Assembly (NCBI GenBank): GCA_023423335.1
Contig: JAFAFU010000014.1
Location: forward strand, 62,001-126,000
Direction of reading: 5' to 3'
Length of the DNA stretch: 64,000 nucleotides
Origin: Bacillota bacterium
GTDB taxonomy: Bacteria > Bacillota > Clostridia > Lachnospirales > Lachnospiraceae
Below, piece after piece: positions 23,622 through 31,822 of the stretch. How positions within the stretch are numbered: position 1 is the stretch's first letter; each line of letters opens with the position of its first letter. The position numbers were made by a program, and so were the translations under genes. A model generated the notes under the pieces. It had not been told where the DNA came from, did not search any database, and saw nothing but the letters and a program-made list of their open reading frames with translations.

Positions 23622-23754
23622 ATGCTGCAGAACGGCATCATGGAGGTTAGTGTGAAAAATCGAGATTTTTCACAAAGTGAATTGTTAACAATTCACTTTG
23701 CAAATATTGTGCTGGTGCCGGGATTCGCGGGCATCGGCAGCATGGAGGATTAAG
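23621..23754 (+). repeat. livM leader cassette with two perfect palindromes
   Basis: Between livH and livM lie: GATGC/GCATC hairpin plus ATGGAGG (23621-23646); a perfect 22-base hairpin, GTGAAAAATC-GA-GATTTTTCAC (23652-23673); an adjoining perfect 28-base palindrome (23673-23700, half CAAAGTGAATTGTT); and a GC hairpin ending in GCATGGAGG (23711-23748). The last ~52 bases match the region before 42125 at 46 of 52 positions. Confidence 0.75.
23652..23753 (+). CDS. Possible 33-residue leader ORF in the livM cassette
   Basis: GTG 23652 sits 5 bases after GGAGG and opens a frame that runs through both palindromes, starts MKNRDFSQSELL and ends SMED at a TAA one base before the livM start. The stop lies within the livM ribosome-site region, so its translation could control livM. 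Similar SD-NTG-AAA-A starts occur at 34411 and 41912. Confidence 0.35.
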   Translation: MKNRDFSQSELLTIHFANIVLVPGFAGIGSMED

Positions 23755-24840
23755 ATGATTAAGAAATGGAATCAAATAAATAAATCCACCCGTTACAATC
23801 TCATAACAGTTGGTATAATCGCAATTATATATGTCATCTGCCGGCTGATGATTGCGGCAGGGGCAATGTCAAATCTGATGCAGGGACTATTGGTTCCGAT
23901 TTGCTATTACTCCATTTTAGCGGTATCCTTAAATCTTACCGTAGGTATTCTTGGCGAACTGAGTTTAGGCCATGCAGGCTTTATGTGTATTGGTGCTTTT
24001 ACCAGTGCCTTCTTCTCTAAGGTTATGAAAACGGCAATTCCAAACGGTTTTCTCCGGTTTACGCTGGCAATCCTGATCGGTGCCGTTGCTGCCGCATTAT
24101 TCGGTATCCTGATCGGAGTCGTCGTACTGCGTCTTCGCGGAGACTATCTGGCTATCGTAACACTGGCCTTTGGCGAAATCATCAAGAATGTTATTAACGT
24201 ATTATATATTGGCTTGGACAGCAAGGGCTTTCATTTCTCCATAAAGAATTCCATGTCCCTGAATCTGAAAGAGGGCGGAGAAATCATCGTCAATGGGGCA
24301 AAGGGTATTACCGGTGCTCCGAATGATACGACCTTTACCATCTCCATAATATTGCTGGCTGCTATTTATATGATTATTGTCAATCTCGTAAATTCCCGTT
24401 CCGGACGTGCCATCATGGCAATCAGGGATAACCGGATTGCGGCGGAATCGGTTGGAATAGACATCACAAGATTTAAAATTCTGGCATTTGCAATATCGGC
24501 AGCGATGGCAGGTATTGCAGGTGTACTTTACGCACATAACTTATCGAGTCTGGTGGCAACACCAAAGAATTTTGGTTATAACCAGTCGATTATGATCCTG
24601 GTATTTGTTGTACTTGGCGGGATCGGAAATATCCGAGGCTCCATCATAGCTGCACTCGTCCTGACACTGCTGCCGGAATATCTGCGTTTCCTGCAGAATT
24701 ACCGTATGCTGATTTACGCGATTGTGCTTATCGTAATGATGATTTTCAATTGGAATCCCCGTTGCATTGCATGGCGCAAGAATCACCGGCTTAAGGATAT
24801 GATCGCTTTGCTTACCGGTAAAAGAAAGAGGGAGGCTTAA
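23755..24840 (+). CDS. livM: Branched-chain amino-acid ABC permease LivM
   Basis: The 361-residue membrane protein has about ten helices. The LivM signatures are SLNLTVGILGELSLGHAGFM near residues 60-80 and the EAA-like loop AIRDNRIAAESVGI near 222-236. It pairs with LivH. ATG 23755 follows GGAGG by 6 bases; the frame from 23698 begins within the palindrome and is rejected. livG starts 3 bases after its stop. Confidence 0.93.
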   Translation: MIKKWNQINKSTRYNLITVGIIAIIYVICRLMIAAGAMSNLMQGLLVPICYYSILAVSLNLTVGILGELSLGHAGFMCIGAFTSAFFSKVMKTAIPNGFLRFTLAILIGAVAAALFGILIGVVVLRLRGDYLAIVTLAFGEIIKNVINVLYIGLDSKGFHFSIKNSMSLNLKEGGEIIVNGAKGITGAPNDTTFTISIILLAAIYMIIVNLVNSRSGRAIMAIRDNRIAAESVGIDITRFKILAFAISAAMAGIAGVLYAHNLSSLVATPKNFGYNQSIMILVFVVLGGIGNIRGSIIAALVLTLLPEYLRFLQNYRMLIYAIVLIVMMIFNWNPRCIAWRKNHRLKDMIALLTGKRKREA

Positions 24841-24843
24841 GAT

Positions 24844-25602
24844 ATGGATATGTTAACTGTTAAAAATCTGGGTATCTCCTTTGGCGGCTTACGGGCGGTT
24901 GATTCCTTTAATATAACGATCAAGAAGGGTGAGCTATATGGATTGATCGGTCCGAACGGAGCCGGCAAGACTACCGCCTTCAACCTTCTGACCGGTGTTT
25001 ATAAGCCGGATGCAGGTCAGATTATTCTGGATGGTGCAAACATAACCGGGCTCAGCACAATTGATATCAATAAAGCGGGTATCGCAAGGACCTTCCAGAA
25101 TATCCGCCTTTTTAAGAATATGTCCGTTCTGGATAATGTTAAGATCGGTCTCCATAATGAGTACAGGTATTCGACTGCGGGCGGGATCCTTCGTCTTCCC
25201 TCCTTCTTCCGGACGGAAAAGAAGATGAATGAGCGGGCACTCGATATCCTGAAGGTATTGGACCTGGATAAGGAAGCAGGTCTTCTCTCGGCAAATCTTC
25301 CGTACGGGAAGCAGAGAAAGCTGGAGATTGCAAGAGCGCTGGCGACGAATCCCAAGCTGCTCCTGCTGGATGAACCGGCGGCAGGAATGAATCCTTCCGA
25401 GACGGAAGAATTGATGGAGACAATTACTCTGATCCGAAAGAAGTACGATGTAACCATTCTGTTGATTGAGCATGACATGAAGCTGGTTGCCGGTATCTGT
25501 GAGAAGATATTCGTGTTGAATTTCGGTATGGAGCTGGCGAATGGTCTGCCCGGTGATGTACTTCATAATCCGGAAGTCATCAAGGCTTATCTGGGAGCTT
25601 AA
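24844..25602 (+). CDS. livG: Branched-chain amino-acid ABC ATPase LivG
   Basis: The 252-residue ATPase has Walker A GPNGAGKTTAF (about 37-47), Walker B LLLLDEPAAGMNPSE (about 175-189) and the C-terminal LivG feature LNFGMELANGLPGDV. The ABC signature is shortened to NLPYGKQRKLEIARAL, as usual for LivG. It energises the LivHM channel together with LivF. Its start is 3 bases after livM, so it is translationally linked. Confidence 0.95.
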   Translation: MDMLTVKNLGISFGGLRAVDSFNITIKKGELYGLIGPNGAGKTTAFNLLTGVYKPDAGQIILDGANITGLSTIDINKAGIARTFQNIRLFKNMSVLDNVKIGLHNEYRYSTAGGILRLPSFFRTEKKMNERALDILKVLDLDKEAGLLSANLPYGKQRKLEIARALATNPKLLLLDEPAAGMNPSETEELMETITLIRKKYDVTILLIEHDMKLVAGICEKIFVLNFGMELANGLPGDVLHNPEVIKAYLGA

Positions 25603-25685
25603 CAACAAGCGATAATATATAGTAAACATAGAGATTGCAAAATTTCGGGAGGGAAGTTCCTCCTGTAAGCAAGGAGGATTTAGAA

Positions 25686-26396
25686 ATGCCCATGCTGGAA
25701 GTGAGAAATTTACAGGTATATTACGGGGTGATTCAGGCCCTTAAGGATATCTCCTTTGATGTAAATGAGGGAGAGGTCATAGCCTTAATCGGTGCCAACG
25801 GAGCCGGAAAGACAACAATACTTCATACCGTTACCGGCCTGATTGCAGCAAAGAGCGGTCAGGTGGTTTTTGAGGGAACCGACCTGCAGAAAATTCCTGC
25901 CCACAGGATCGTATCACTGGGAGTTGCTCATGTTCCCGAGGGAAGGCGGGTATTTTCTCAATTAACGGTATATGAGAATCTTCTGATGGGCGCCTACACC
26001 CGTAAAAATCAAGAAGAGATCGCAGCCTCCCTGGAAAATGTATATAAGAGATTCCCCAGGCTGAAGGAAAGAAGGAATCAGCTGGCCGGCACCTTAAGCG
26101 GTGGTGAGCAGCAGATGCTTGCCATGGGACGGGCCTTAATGTCCCGCCCCAGGATCATTTTGATGGATGAACCCTCAATGGGGCTGTCTCCCATACTTGT
26201 TGAAGAGATTTTTGATATTATCAAGGAGATCAGCCAGAGCGGCACCACAGTTCTTTTGGTGGAACAGAACGCGAAGAAAGCATTATCTATCGCTAACCGT
26301 GCATATGTATTAGAGACGGGAAAAATCGTACTGGATGGCGATGCAAAGAGGCTGATGGATGATGAATCCGTTAAGAAGGCTTATTTGGGAGAATAA
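25686..26396 (+). CDS. livF: Branched-chain amino-acid ABC ATPase LivF
   Basis: The 236-residue ATPase has Walker A GANGAGKTT, signature TLSGGEQQMLAMGRAL, and Walker B IILMDEPSMGLSPI, the typical LivF form. ATG 25686 follows AGGAGG (25672-25677); the frame from 25635 begins before that site. It completes the livHMGF set. The stop is followed after one base by a possible small frame in a palindromic cassette. Confidence 0.95.
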   Translation: MPMLEVRNLQVYYGVIQALKDISFDVNEGEVIALIGANGAGKTTILHTVTGLIAAKSGQVVFEGTDLQKIPAHRIVSLGVAHVPEGRRVFSQLTVYENLLMGAYTRKNQEEIAASLENVYKRFPRLKERRNQLAGTLSGGEQQMLAMGRALMSRPRIILMDEPSMGLSPILVEEIFDIIKEISQSGTTVLLVEQNAKKALSIANRAYVLETGKIVLDGDAKRLMDDESVKKAYLGE

Positions 26397-26397
26397 T

Positions 26398-26469
26398 ATG
26401 AATTATAAAATATATAATTCACACTTCAAAGTTTGTACCTGTGTAATCAAAGCGTGCATGCACGCTTAG
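26398..26469 (+). CDS. Possible 23-residue ORF in a palindromic cassette
   Basis: ATG 26398 lies 6 bases after a GGGAG inside the end of livF. The frame ends CTCVIKACMHA then TAG. The same end, CACVIKACKHA then TGA, closes the small frame at 41912-42031. Of five base differences across the shared coding stretch, three are synonymous. The stretch is also a DNA palindrome, so selection on structure may explain the match. Confidence 0.35.
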   Translation: MNYKIYNSHFKVCTCVIKACMHA

Positions 26470-26517
26470 CACAAACTGACACGAAGGGCGGAAATAGGGG
26501 GTAGAAAGGAGGGCAAT
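26400..26517 (+). repeat. Palindromic cassette between livF and 26518
   Basis: GAATTATA/TATAATTC (26400-26420) is followed by the perfect 18-base palindrome AAGCGTGCATGCACGCTT (26450-26467), itself enclosed by GTTTGT/ACAAAC (26431-26476). The second module recurs at 42012-42038 and, in part, at 19912-19926. Confidence 0.7.
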
Positions 26518-27138
26518 ATGAATAAGTATGTGATTACGATTGCAAGAGGCTATGGCAGCGGAGGAAGAACTATAGGTAAGATGCTGTCCGAGGAACTGGG
26601 GATTCCTTACTATGACAGGGATCTTCTGAGACTGGCTTCCGATGACAGTGGAATCAATGAACAATTATTTGCTAAAGCAGACGAAAAGCTGAAGAAGAGC
26701 CTGCTGTTTCGAATTGCCAGCAAGGTCTATAAGGGAGAATTAATTCCTCCGGACAGTGACGATTTCGTATCCAATGACAATCTGTTTAACTATCAGGCAA
26801 AAATAATCAAGGAATTGGCGGAGACAGAATCCTGTATCATCATCGGCCGTGCAGCGGATTTTGTGCTTAAGGACGATAAGAATGTCGTCAAACTGTTTGT
26901 TCATGCTCCCTTACGGGACTGTATCAATACTTTGAAGGAGATGACCGGAAACCCGGAAAAGGAGATTGAAAAGACGATTGCCTCCATCGACAAGCACAGA
27001 GCGGATTATTATAAGTACTATACGGGCAGGAACTGGGAAGATGCGAAGAACTATGATCTTTGCCTCAACAGCAGTCAGCTGGGATTCAGTAAATGTGTGG
27101 AAATCGTAAAGGCTTACCTGGATATCCGTTTCCGTTAA
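26518..27138 (+). CDS. Cytidylate-kinase-like protein
   Basis: The 206-residue protein belongs to the cytidylate-kinase-like family. It has a P-loop variant ARGYGSGGRTIGKMLSEEL near residues 9-27, then YYDRDLLRLAS, and a C-terminal GRAADFVL...FVHAPL region with HRADYYKYYTGRNW. A nucleoside-monophosphate kinase activity is likely but the substrate is unknown; canonical cmk genes are longer and differ in the P-loop. ATG 26518 follows AAAGGAGGG. It may be transcribed with liv or from within the cassette. Confidence 0.8.
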   Translation: MNKYVITIARGYGSGGRTIGKMLSEELGIPYYDRDLLRLASDDSGINEQLFAKADEKLKKSLLFRIASKVYKGELIPPDSDDFVSNDNLFNYQAKIIKELAETESCIIIGRAADFVLKDDKNVVKLFVHAPLRDCINTLKEMTGNPEKEIEKTIASIDKHRADYYKYYTGRNWEDAKNYDLCLNSSQLGFSKCVEIVKAYLDIRFR

Positions 27139-27205
27139 ACAATAAATGCTTCCGCTTATGAATTGCGAACTTTAAGTAAGCTGATTTTATAAAATGGGCT
27201 GCTGC

Positions 27206-27262
27206 ACAAAGGGCTGACCGGAGTCTCCTGCTCCGTTACGCTATGGTGCTGCGGCCCCTTTG
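27206..27262 (+). terminator. Hairpin after the kinase-like gene
   Basis: CAAAGGG (27206-27212) pairs with CCCTTTG (27256-27262) and encloses a CGGAG/CTCCG stem. There is no T-tract, so it may be an mRNA-end hairpin rather than a true terminator. Confidence 0.4.
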
Positions 27263-27310
27263 CGTATGAATATAAAGCATGAGAGAAGTATAATTATTCA
27301 CAAATTGGTA

Positions 27311-27339
27311 TTGCTTAGTAATTTGGAGTATGCTATACT
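27311..27339 (+). promoter_or_regulatory. Predicted sigma-A promoter for the aminotransferase pair
   Basis: TTGCTT (27311-27316), a 17-base spacer, TATACT (27334-27339), 49 bases before the first aminotransferase. Confidence 0.6.
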
Positions 27340-27388
27340 TTAACCCAAAAAACAGGCTCAGAAGACTGCAAGGAAAGAGGGGTAGGCT

Positions 27389-28573
27389 ATGATATCAGAT
27401 AAAATGGTCGGGTTGGTTAAGAACAGCTCGGTAATCCGTGCAATGTTTGAAGAAGGAAAACGTTTGGCCGGTATTTATGGCGCAGAGAATGTATATGATT
27501 TCAGTCTGGGAAATCCAAGTGTGGAGCCGCCGGCCCAGATCAAAGAAGCGCTGCTGCAGGTGATCCGGGAGGAAAATCCCAAGCTGGTCCACGGATATAT
27601 GAATAATTCCGGCTACGAGGATGTCAGGGAGAGGATTGCTTCCTCCATTAATAAGAATCATGGCACCGGCTTTGGCACCGAGAATATTATAATGACGGTT
27701 GGAGCTGCAGGAGGACTGAATGTCATACTTAAGACCCTTTTAAATCCCGGAGATGAGGTGGCGGTATTTGCTCCTTTTTTTGGGGAATATCGCAATTATG
27801 TAAGTAATTATGACGGTAATCTGATTGTAATATCACCGGATACGGCAAGCTTCCAGCCGAATCTGGAGGAATTTGCGGATAAGCTTAGTCCCAGGACAAA
27901 GGCGGTTATCGTGAATACGCCGAACAATCCTACGGGGGTGGTATATTCCGAGGATACCGTAATGCGGCTGGCAGATACTTTAAATAAGAAACAAAAGGAA
28001 TTCGGGACCTCCATTTATCTGATCTCGGACGAGCCCTACCGTGAGCTCGCATATGACGGCGTGAAAGTTCCGTATATTACAAAATATTATAATAACACCG
28101 TAGTAGGTTATTCCTTCAGCAAGTCCTTATCTTTACCGGGAGACCGGATCGGTTATCTGGTTATACCGAAGGAAGTGGACGATTTTGCTGATATGGCGGC
28201 TGCGGCCAATGTGGCTAACCGGATTCTGGGATATGTCAATGCGCCGTCCCTAATTCAGCGGGCTGTGGCAAGATGCCTGGATGCCGGGGTGGACCTGGAA
28301 ATCTACAACCGTAACCGTGAGCTGCTTTACAATTCTTTAGTGTCCTACGGTTATCAGTGCGTGAAGCCGCAGGGAGCCTTCTACCTCTTTGTCAAGGCCT
28401 TTGGGGACAATGACCAGGCCTTCGCTGAAGCAGCTAAGAAGTATAACATTCTGATTGTTGCCGGTTCTGCTTTCGGATGTCCCGGTTATTGCCGAATCGC
28501 ATATTGTGTGGATTATGATATGATAAAGCGTTCATTACCCGGATTTCAGAAGCTGGCGGAGGAATATTCATGA
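27389..28573 (+). CDS. Class I/II pyridoxal-phosphate aminotransferase
   Basis: The 394-residue fold-type I aminotransferase has the substrate/PLP segments VNTPNNPTGVVY (near 170), ISDEPYRELAYDG (near 215) and the PLP-lysine motif YSFSKSLSLPGDRIGY (near 238-253). It resembles aspartate or broad-specificity aminotransferases of Clostridia; the amino acid used cannot be fixed from sequence. Its stop overlaps the next start by 4 bases (ATGA), so it is co-translated with the HisC-like enzyme. Confidence 0.88.
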   Translation: MISDKMVGLVKNSSVIRAMFEEGKRLAGIYGAENVYDFSLGNPSVEPPAQIKEALLQVIREENPKLVHGYMNNSGYEDVRERIASSINKNHGTGFGTENIIMTVGAAGGLNVILKTLLNPGDEVAVFAPFFGEYRNYVSNYDGNLIVISPDTASFQPNLEEFADKLSPRTKAVIVNTPNNPTGVVYSEDTVMRLADTLNKKQKEFGTSIYLISDEPYRELAYDGVKVPYITKYYNNTVVGYSFSKSLSLPGDRIGYLVIPKEVDDFADMAAAANVANRILGYVNAPSLIQRAVARCLDAGVDLEIYNRNRELLYNSLVSYGYQCVKPQGAFYLFVKAFGDNDQAFAEAAKKYNILIVAGSAFGCPGYCRIAYCVDYDMIKRSLPGFQKLAEEYS

Positions 28574-29637
28574 AGCCTTGGGAAAGTAATATCAGAAAGA
28601 TTGTTCCTTATGTTCCGGGGGAACAGCCGAATATAACCGGTATGATAAAGCTGAATACGAATGAGAATCCATATCCGCCGGCTCCGGGAGTGAAGAAGGT
28701 ACTGCAGGGGATGGATGCCGATGCTCTGCGTCTGTATCCCGATCCGGCCATATCCGGGCTGACGGAGGAATTGGCTGCTTTCTATCATCTGGATAAGGAT
28801 ATGGTATTTGCCGGTGTCGGATCGGATGATGTTCTTGCCGTGGCTTTCATGACCTTCTTTAATTCCGATAAACCCATCCTGTTCCCGGACATTACGTACT
28901 CCTTCTATCCGGTTTGGTGTGACCTGTTCCGAATTCCTTACCGGACACCTGCGCTGGATAATAATTTTCGCATTGTAAGAGAGGACTATTACCGGGAGAA
29001 CGGCGGTGTGGTTATAGCCAATCCCAATGCGCCGACAGCATATTATGAAGAATTGTCATTTATAGAGGATATCATCAGGCATAACCAGGCTTCCGTGGTC
29101 ATCATGGATGAGGCTTATGTGGATTTTGCGGGACAATCTGCGGTAGAGCTGATCAGAACCTACGAGAACCTGCTGGTGGTTCAGACCTTCTCTAAGGCCC
29201 GTTCCATGGCGGGAATGAGAATAGGCTATGCGATGGGTAATCCGAAGTTAATTAAAGCCCTGAACGATGTAAAGTACTCCATTAATTCCTATACCATGAA
29301 CCGTGCTGCCATTCTGGCAGGGATGGAAGCGGTAAGGGATTCGGAATATTTTTATGAGGGAATTAGAAAAATAAAAGAGACCAGGGCGTGGGCAGCGGAT
29401 ATATTCCGATCCCTGGGTTTTTCCATGCCGGAATCCGGAGCAAATTTTTTATTCGTTACCCATGAGAGAATTCCGGCAGGAGAAATATTTCGGGCATTAA
29501 AGGAACAGAATATTTTTGTTCGTTATTTTGACCTGCCCCGAATCAATAACTACCTGCGAGTAACCATCGGCACCAGGGAGGAAATGGGAAAACTCTTTAC
29601 CTTCCTGAAGGAATATATATCAAAATATGATGGATAG
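28570..29637 (+). CDS. hisC: Histidinol-phosphate aminotransferase family protein
   Basis: The 355-residue protein has HisC-family features: MIKLNTNENPYPPAPGV at the start, VIANPNAPTAYY, VVIMDEAYVDFAG and the PLP-lysine motif TFSKARSMAGMRIGYA. HisC transfers the amino group in the seventh step of histidine synthesis. No other his genes are near, so it might instead be a related decarboxylase or aminotransferase (CobD-like). The overlap with the preceding aminotransferase suggests a joint role in amino-acid interconversion. Confidence 0.78.
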   Translation: MKPWESNIRKIVPYVPGEQPNITGMIKLNTNENPYPPAPGVKKVLQGMDADALRLYPDPAISGLTEELAAFYHLDKDMVFAGVGSDDVLAVAFMTFFNSDKPILFPDITYSFYPVWCDLFRIPYRTPALDNNFRIVREDYYRENGGVVIANPNAPTAYYEELSFIEDIIRHNQASVVIMDEAYVDFAGQSAVELIRTYENLLVVQTFSKARSMAGMRIGYAMGNPKLIKALNDVKYSINSYTMNRAAILAGMEAVRDSEYFYEGIRKIKETRAWAADIFRSLGFSMPESGANFLFVTHERIPAGEIFRALKEQNIFVRYFDLPRINNYLRVTIGTREEMGKLFTFLKEYISKYDG

Positions 29638-29758
29638 ATATAACAGCTGCAAACAGACTTCATATGATACAAATTACCCCTGTTAATCATACTCCCTATG
29701 GTATATAGTAATGATGTCGAATGATTTATTAAACCCGATAGAGGAGGAGAGTTTAATA

Positions 29759-30151
29759 GTGAAGATATTACTGGCCGAAGACGATTTTGCAAGCAGAAAG
29801 TTTATGATGAGATTTTTATCCAAGTATGGAGAATGTGATGTTACCGTTGACGGAGTGGAAGCGGTGGAAGCATTCACCATGGCTTTGGAAAGTAATGAGG
29901 GGTATGAACTGATATGTCTGGATATCATGATGCCGATCCTTGATGGTTATCAGGCACTTCAGCAGATCAGAGAGATTGAAACGAAATATAATGTTTCCGA
30001 GAGTAATCGGGCTAAGATAATTATGACGACTGCATTGAACGAGAGACGGAATGTTACGAAAGCTTTTGGTCTTGGCTGTACGGCTTATGCGGGAAAACCG
30101 ATTGATCAGGAAAAGTTTGAAAATGTTCTGCGTAAGCTGGAACTGATTTAA
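29759..30151 (+). CDS. Stand-alone CheY-like response regulator
   Basis: The 130-residue protein is a single receiver domain. It has the acidic pocket EDD at 7-9, phospho-acceptor D55 in LDIMMP, T87-like MTTA and the conserved lysine in AGKP. There is no output domain, so it should act through protein contact. The start GTG 29759 follows GAGGAGG by 11 bases; a longer frame from 29711 has no ribosome site. No kinase gene is adjacent. It precedes queH by 15 bases. Confidence 0.82.
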   Translation: MKILLAEDDFASRKFMMRFLSKYGECDVTVDGVEAVEAFTMALESNEGYELICLDIMMPILDGYQALQQIREIETKYNVSESNRAKIIMTTALNERRNVTKAFGLGCTAYAGKPIDQEKFENVLRKLELI

Positions 30152-30166
30152 GCTTGGGAGAATGCA

Positions 30167-30811
30167 ATGAATTATCAAAAAGAGCTGGATAACATCATAG
30201 AGAAGCTTAATTCATCCGATCCTCCCAAAAAGCTGTTGATCCATAGCTGTTGTGCACCTTGCAGCAGCTATGTTTTAGAGTATTTGTCGGATTATTTTGA
30301 GATTACCGTCTTTTATTACAATCCGAATATCTATCCTGAAGAGGAATATAATAGAAGGGTAGAGGAACAGCAGAGGCTTATCAATTCGATGCCGCTTAAG
30401 CATCGGGTGCTTTTCCGGCAGGGAGAGTATCTGCCGAAGGAATATTACGGATATGTGAAGGGTTTGGAGGAAGAACCGGAAGGAGGGGAGAGATGCTTCC
30501 GGTGCTACCGTATGAGGTTAAGGGAAGCTGCCAGACTGGCAAAGGAAGACAGCTTTGATTTTTATACAACAACATTATCCATCAGCCCGCATAAGAAGGC
30601 TGAGAAGCTGAACGAGATCGGAAACGAGCTGGCGAAAGAATTCGGAGTGAAATATCTGCCTTCCGATTTTAAGAAGAAGAACGGTTATCGGCGTTCCATC
30701 GAACTGTCAAAAGAATATGATTTGTACCGGCAGGATTACTGCGGCTGTATTTTCTCCAGGAAAGAGCGGGAACGTTCGCAGCCGGAAGCCGGTTCGTCTA
30801 AAGACCAATGA
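30167..30811 (+). CDS. queH: Epoxyqueuosine reductase QueH
   Basis: QueH reduces epoxyqueuosine to queuosine in tRNA anticodons, the last step of queuosine synthesis in organisms without QueG. The 214-residue protein shows the expected cysteine clusters: HSCCAPCSSY (C28, C29, C32), CFRC near 109-112 and DYCGC near 190-194. These bind an iron-sulphur cluster and a second metal site. ATG 30167 has GGGAG upstream. No other queuosine genes are in the window. Confidence 0.94.
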   Translation: MNYQKELDNIIEKLNSSDPPKKLLIHSCCAPCSSYVLEYLSDYFEITVFYYNPNIYPEEEYNRRVEEQQRLINSMPLKHRVLFRQGEYLPKEYYGYVKGLEEEPEGGERCFRCYRMRLREAARLAKEDSFDFYTTTLSISPHKKAEKLNEIGNELAKEFGVKYLPSDFKKKNGYRRSIELSKEYDLYRQDYCGCIFSRKERERSQPEAGSSKDQ

Positions 30812-30843
30812 TACAGCATACTAGTGATACAGTGCAAATTGTA

Positions 30844-30867
30844 TGCCGCTGAAGCGGCAGATGGAGG
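30844..30867 (+). promoter_or_regulatory. Hairpin-ATGGAGG module
   Basis: TGCCGC-TGAA-GCGGCA (30844-30859) followed by GATGGAGG. The 22 bases from 30839 to 30860 are identical to part of the cassette at about 41971-41992. Confidence 0.7.
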
Positions 30868-30872
30868 TTAAT

Positions 30873-31085
30873 ATGAGATGTCCTTCATGCGGAAATGATT
30901 ATTGCCATCTGATCGAAGAATCTGAGACACATATGAAGGGGTATGGTATCTTTAAAGGCTGCTGCGGATACCTGATCCTTGGTCCGATTGGCTGGTTATG
31001 CGGTCTGTGCGGTATGGGAGAGGGATATACCAGGAGAAAAAGCTATTGGATTTGTGACCGGTGCGGCAGGAAGTTCCGTGTATAA
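30873..31085 (+). CDS. Small cysteine-rich zinc-ribbon protein
   Basis: The 70-residue protein has CPSCGND at the start and CDRCGRKF at the end, enclosing a hydrophobic, glycine-rich segment (GCCGYLILGPIGWLCGLCG). The layout (CxxC, membrane-active stretch, CxxC) recalls LITAF-like domains. ATG 30873 follows GGAGG by 5 bases; an in-frame extension to 30843 would translate the hairpin and is rejected. Function unknown. Confidence 0.68.
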   Translation: MRCPSCGNDYCHLIEESETHMKGYGIFKGCCGYLILGPIGWLCGLCGMGEGYTRRKSYWICDRCGRKFRV

Positions 31086-31162
31086 ATACCGCCGTTAAAT
31101 AAAGTGCGCCCGGCGTACAGGAAGAAGTAGAACGAATGCGATGAGAAGGGGATGGGAGACGG

Positions 31163-31546
31163 TTGGCTGCGGAGGATAACTATAAAGAGAAGGATTCCTA
31201 CCGACGGTGGCGCCGTATGATGGAGCTGGGTGCCGTAACCGGATGCCATCAGAAGCCGGAGAGGAGCTTTTATGTCTGTGGGTATCAAATGCCGGTCTGT
31301 GCCCGGTGCACCGGAGTCATTTTGGGATATCTGATTGCGATACCATTGTATGCAAGGAAGGGGTTGCATTTCATTCTTTCCCTGGCAGGCGGTTTTATCA
31401 TGCTGACCGACTGGATGCTGCAGCAGAGTAAAATCAGGGAGTCAAATAATATAAGAAGACTGCTGACCGGCTTTTTTGGCGGCTTTGGAATTATGTCAAT
31501 ACAGTTGCATTTCATAAAGCGTTTCGTCATGTTGCTAAGAAGATAA
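31163..31546 (+). CDS. DUF2085 family membrane protein
   Basis: The 127-residue protein carries the DUF2085 core CHQKPERSFYVCGYQMPVC with ARCTG following, a cysteine pattern that suggests metal or thiol chemistry. About three membrane helices follow. The start is uncertain: TTG 31163 has a close GGGAG, but an internal GGAGG at 31171 could serve a later start. Function of the family is unknown. Confidence 0.72.
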   Translation: MAAEDNYKEKDSYRRWRRMMELGAVTGCHQKPERSFYVCGYQMPVCARCTGVILGYLIAIPLYARKGLHFILSLAGGFIMLTDWMLQQSKIRESNNIRRLLTGFFGGFGIMSIQLHFIKRFVMLLRR

Positions 31547-31574
31547 AAACTAAGTTAATGATTAGAGGATGGAA

Positions 31575-31626
31575 TAGGCCGTAAGGTAACTGCACAGCAG
31601 TATATCTTCCGGTCTTTTTCTTCGTA
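31575..31626 (+). terminator. Terminator ahead of feoAB
   Basis: An imperfect stem pairs GGCCGTAAGGTAACT with AGTATATCTTCCGGTC and is followed by TTTTTC. Confidence 0.7.
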
Positions 31627-31666
31627 GGGCGGTTTGTGAAGGTACTAATTTTATATCATACGACGG

Positions 31667-31695
31667 TTGACAAAGAAGGTCCCGGAGTCTATAAT
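31667..31695 (+). promoter_or_regulatory. Consensus sigma-A promoter for feoAB
   Basis: Perfect TTGACA (31667-31672), a 17-base spacer, perfect TATAAT (31690-31695). Confidence 0.92.
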
Positions 31696-31706
31696 ATCAT
31701 GGTAAA

Positions 31707-31721
31707 TGATAATTATTATCA
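31707..31721 (+). promoter_or_regulatory. Fur box (7-1-7) over the feoAB start site
   Basis: TGATAATTATTATCA is an exact 7-1-7 inverted repeat matching the Fur consensus known from Bacillus. It lies 12 bases downstream of the -10 box, where bound repressor would block initiation. Its position before iron-uptake genes supports the call. Confidence 0.9.
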
Positions 31722-31822
31722 GTTAGAAAATTTTTCTAAATAAGAAAGATAGGGACTGGAAAATAACGGTCAGATTATGCAAAGTTAATATATTTACATA
31801 AGGATGGAGAGGATGTTCATTT

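Noticed and set aside
24934..25629. Antisense frames opposite livG
   Set aside because: Opposite an intact ABC ATPase with all motifs; no independent evidence.
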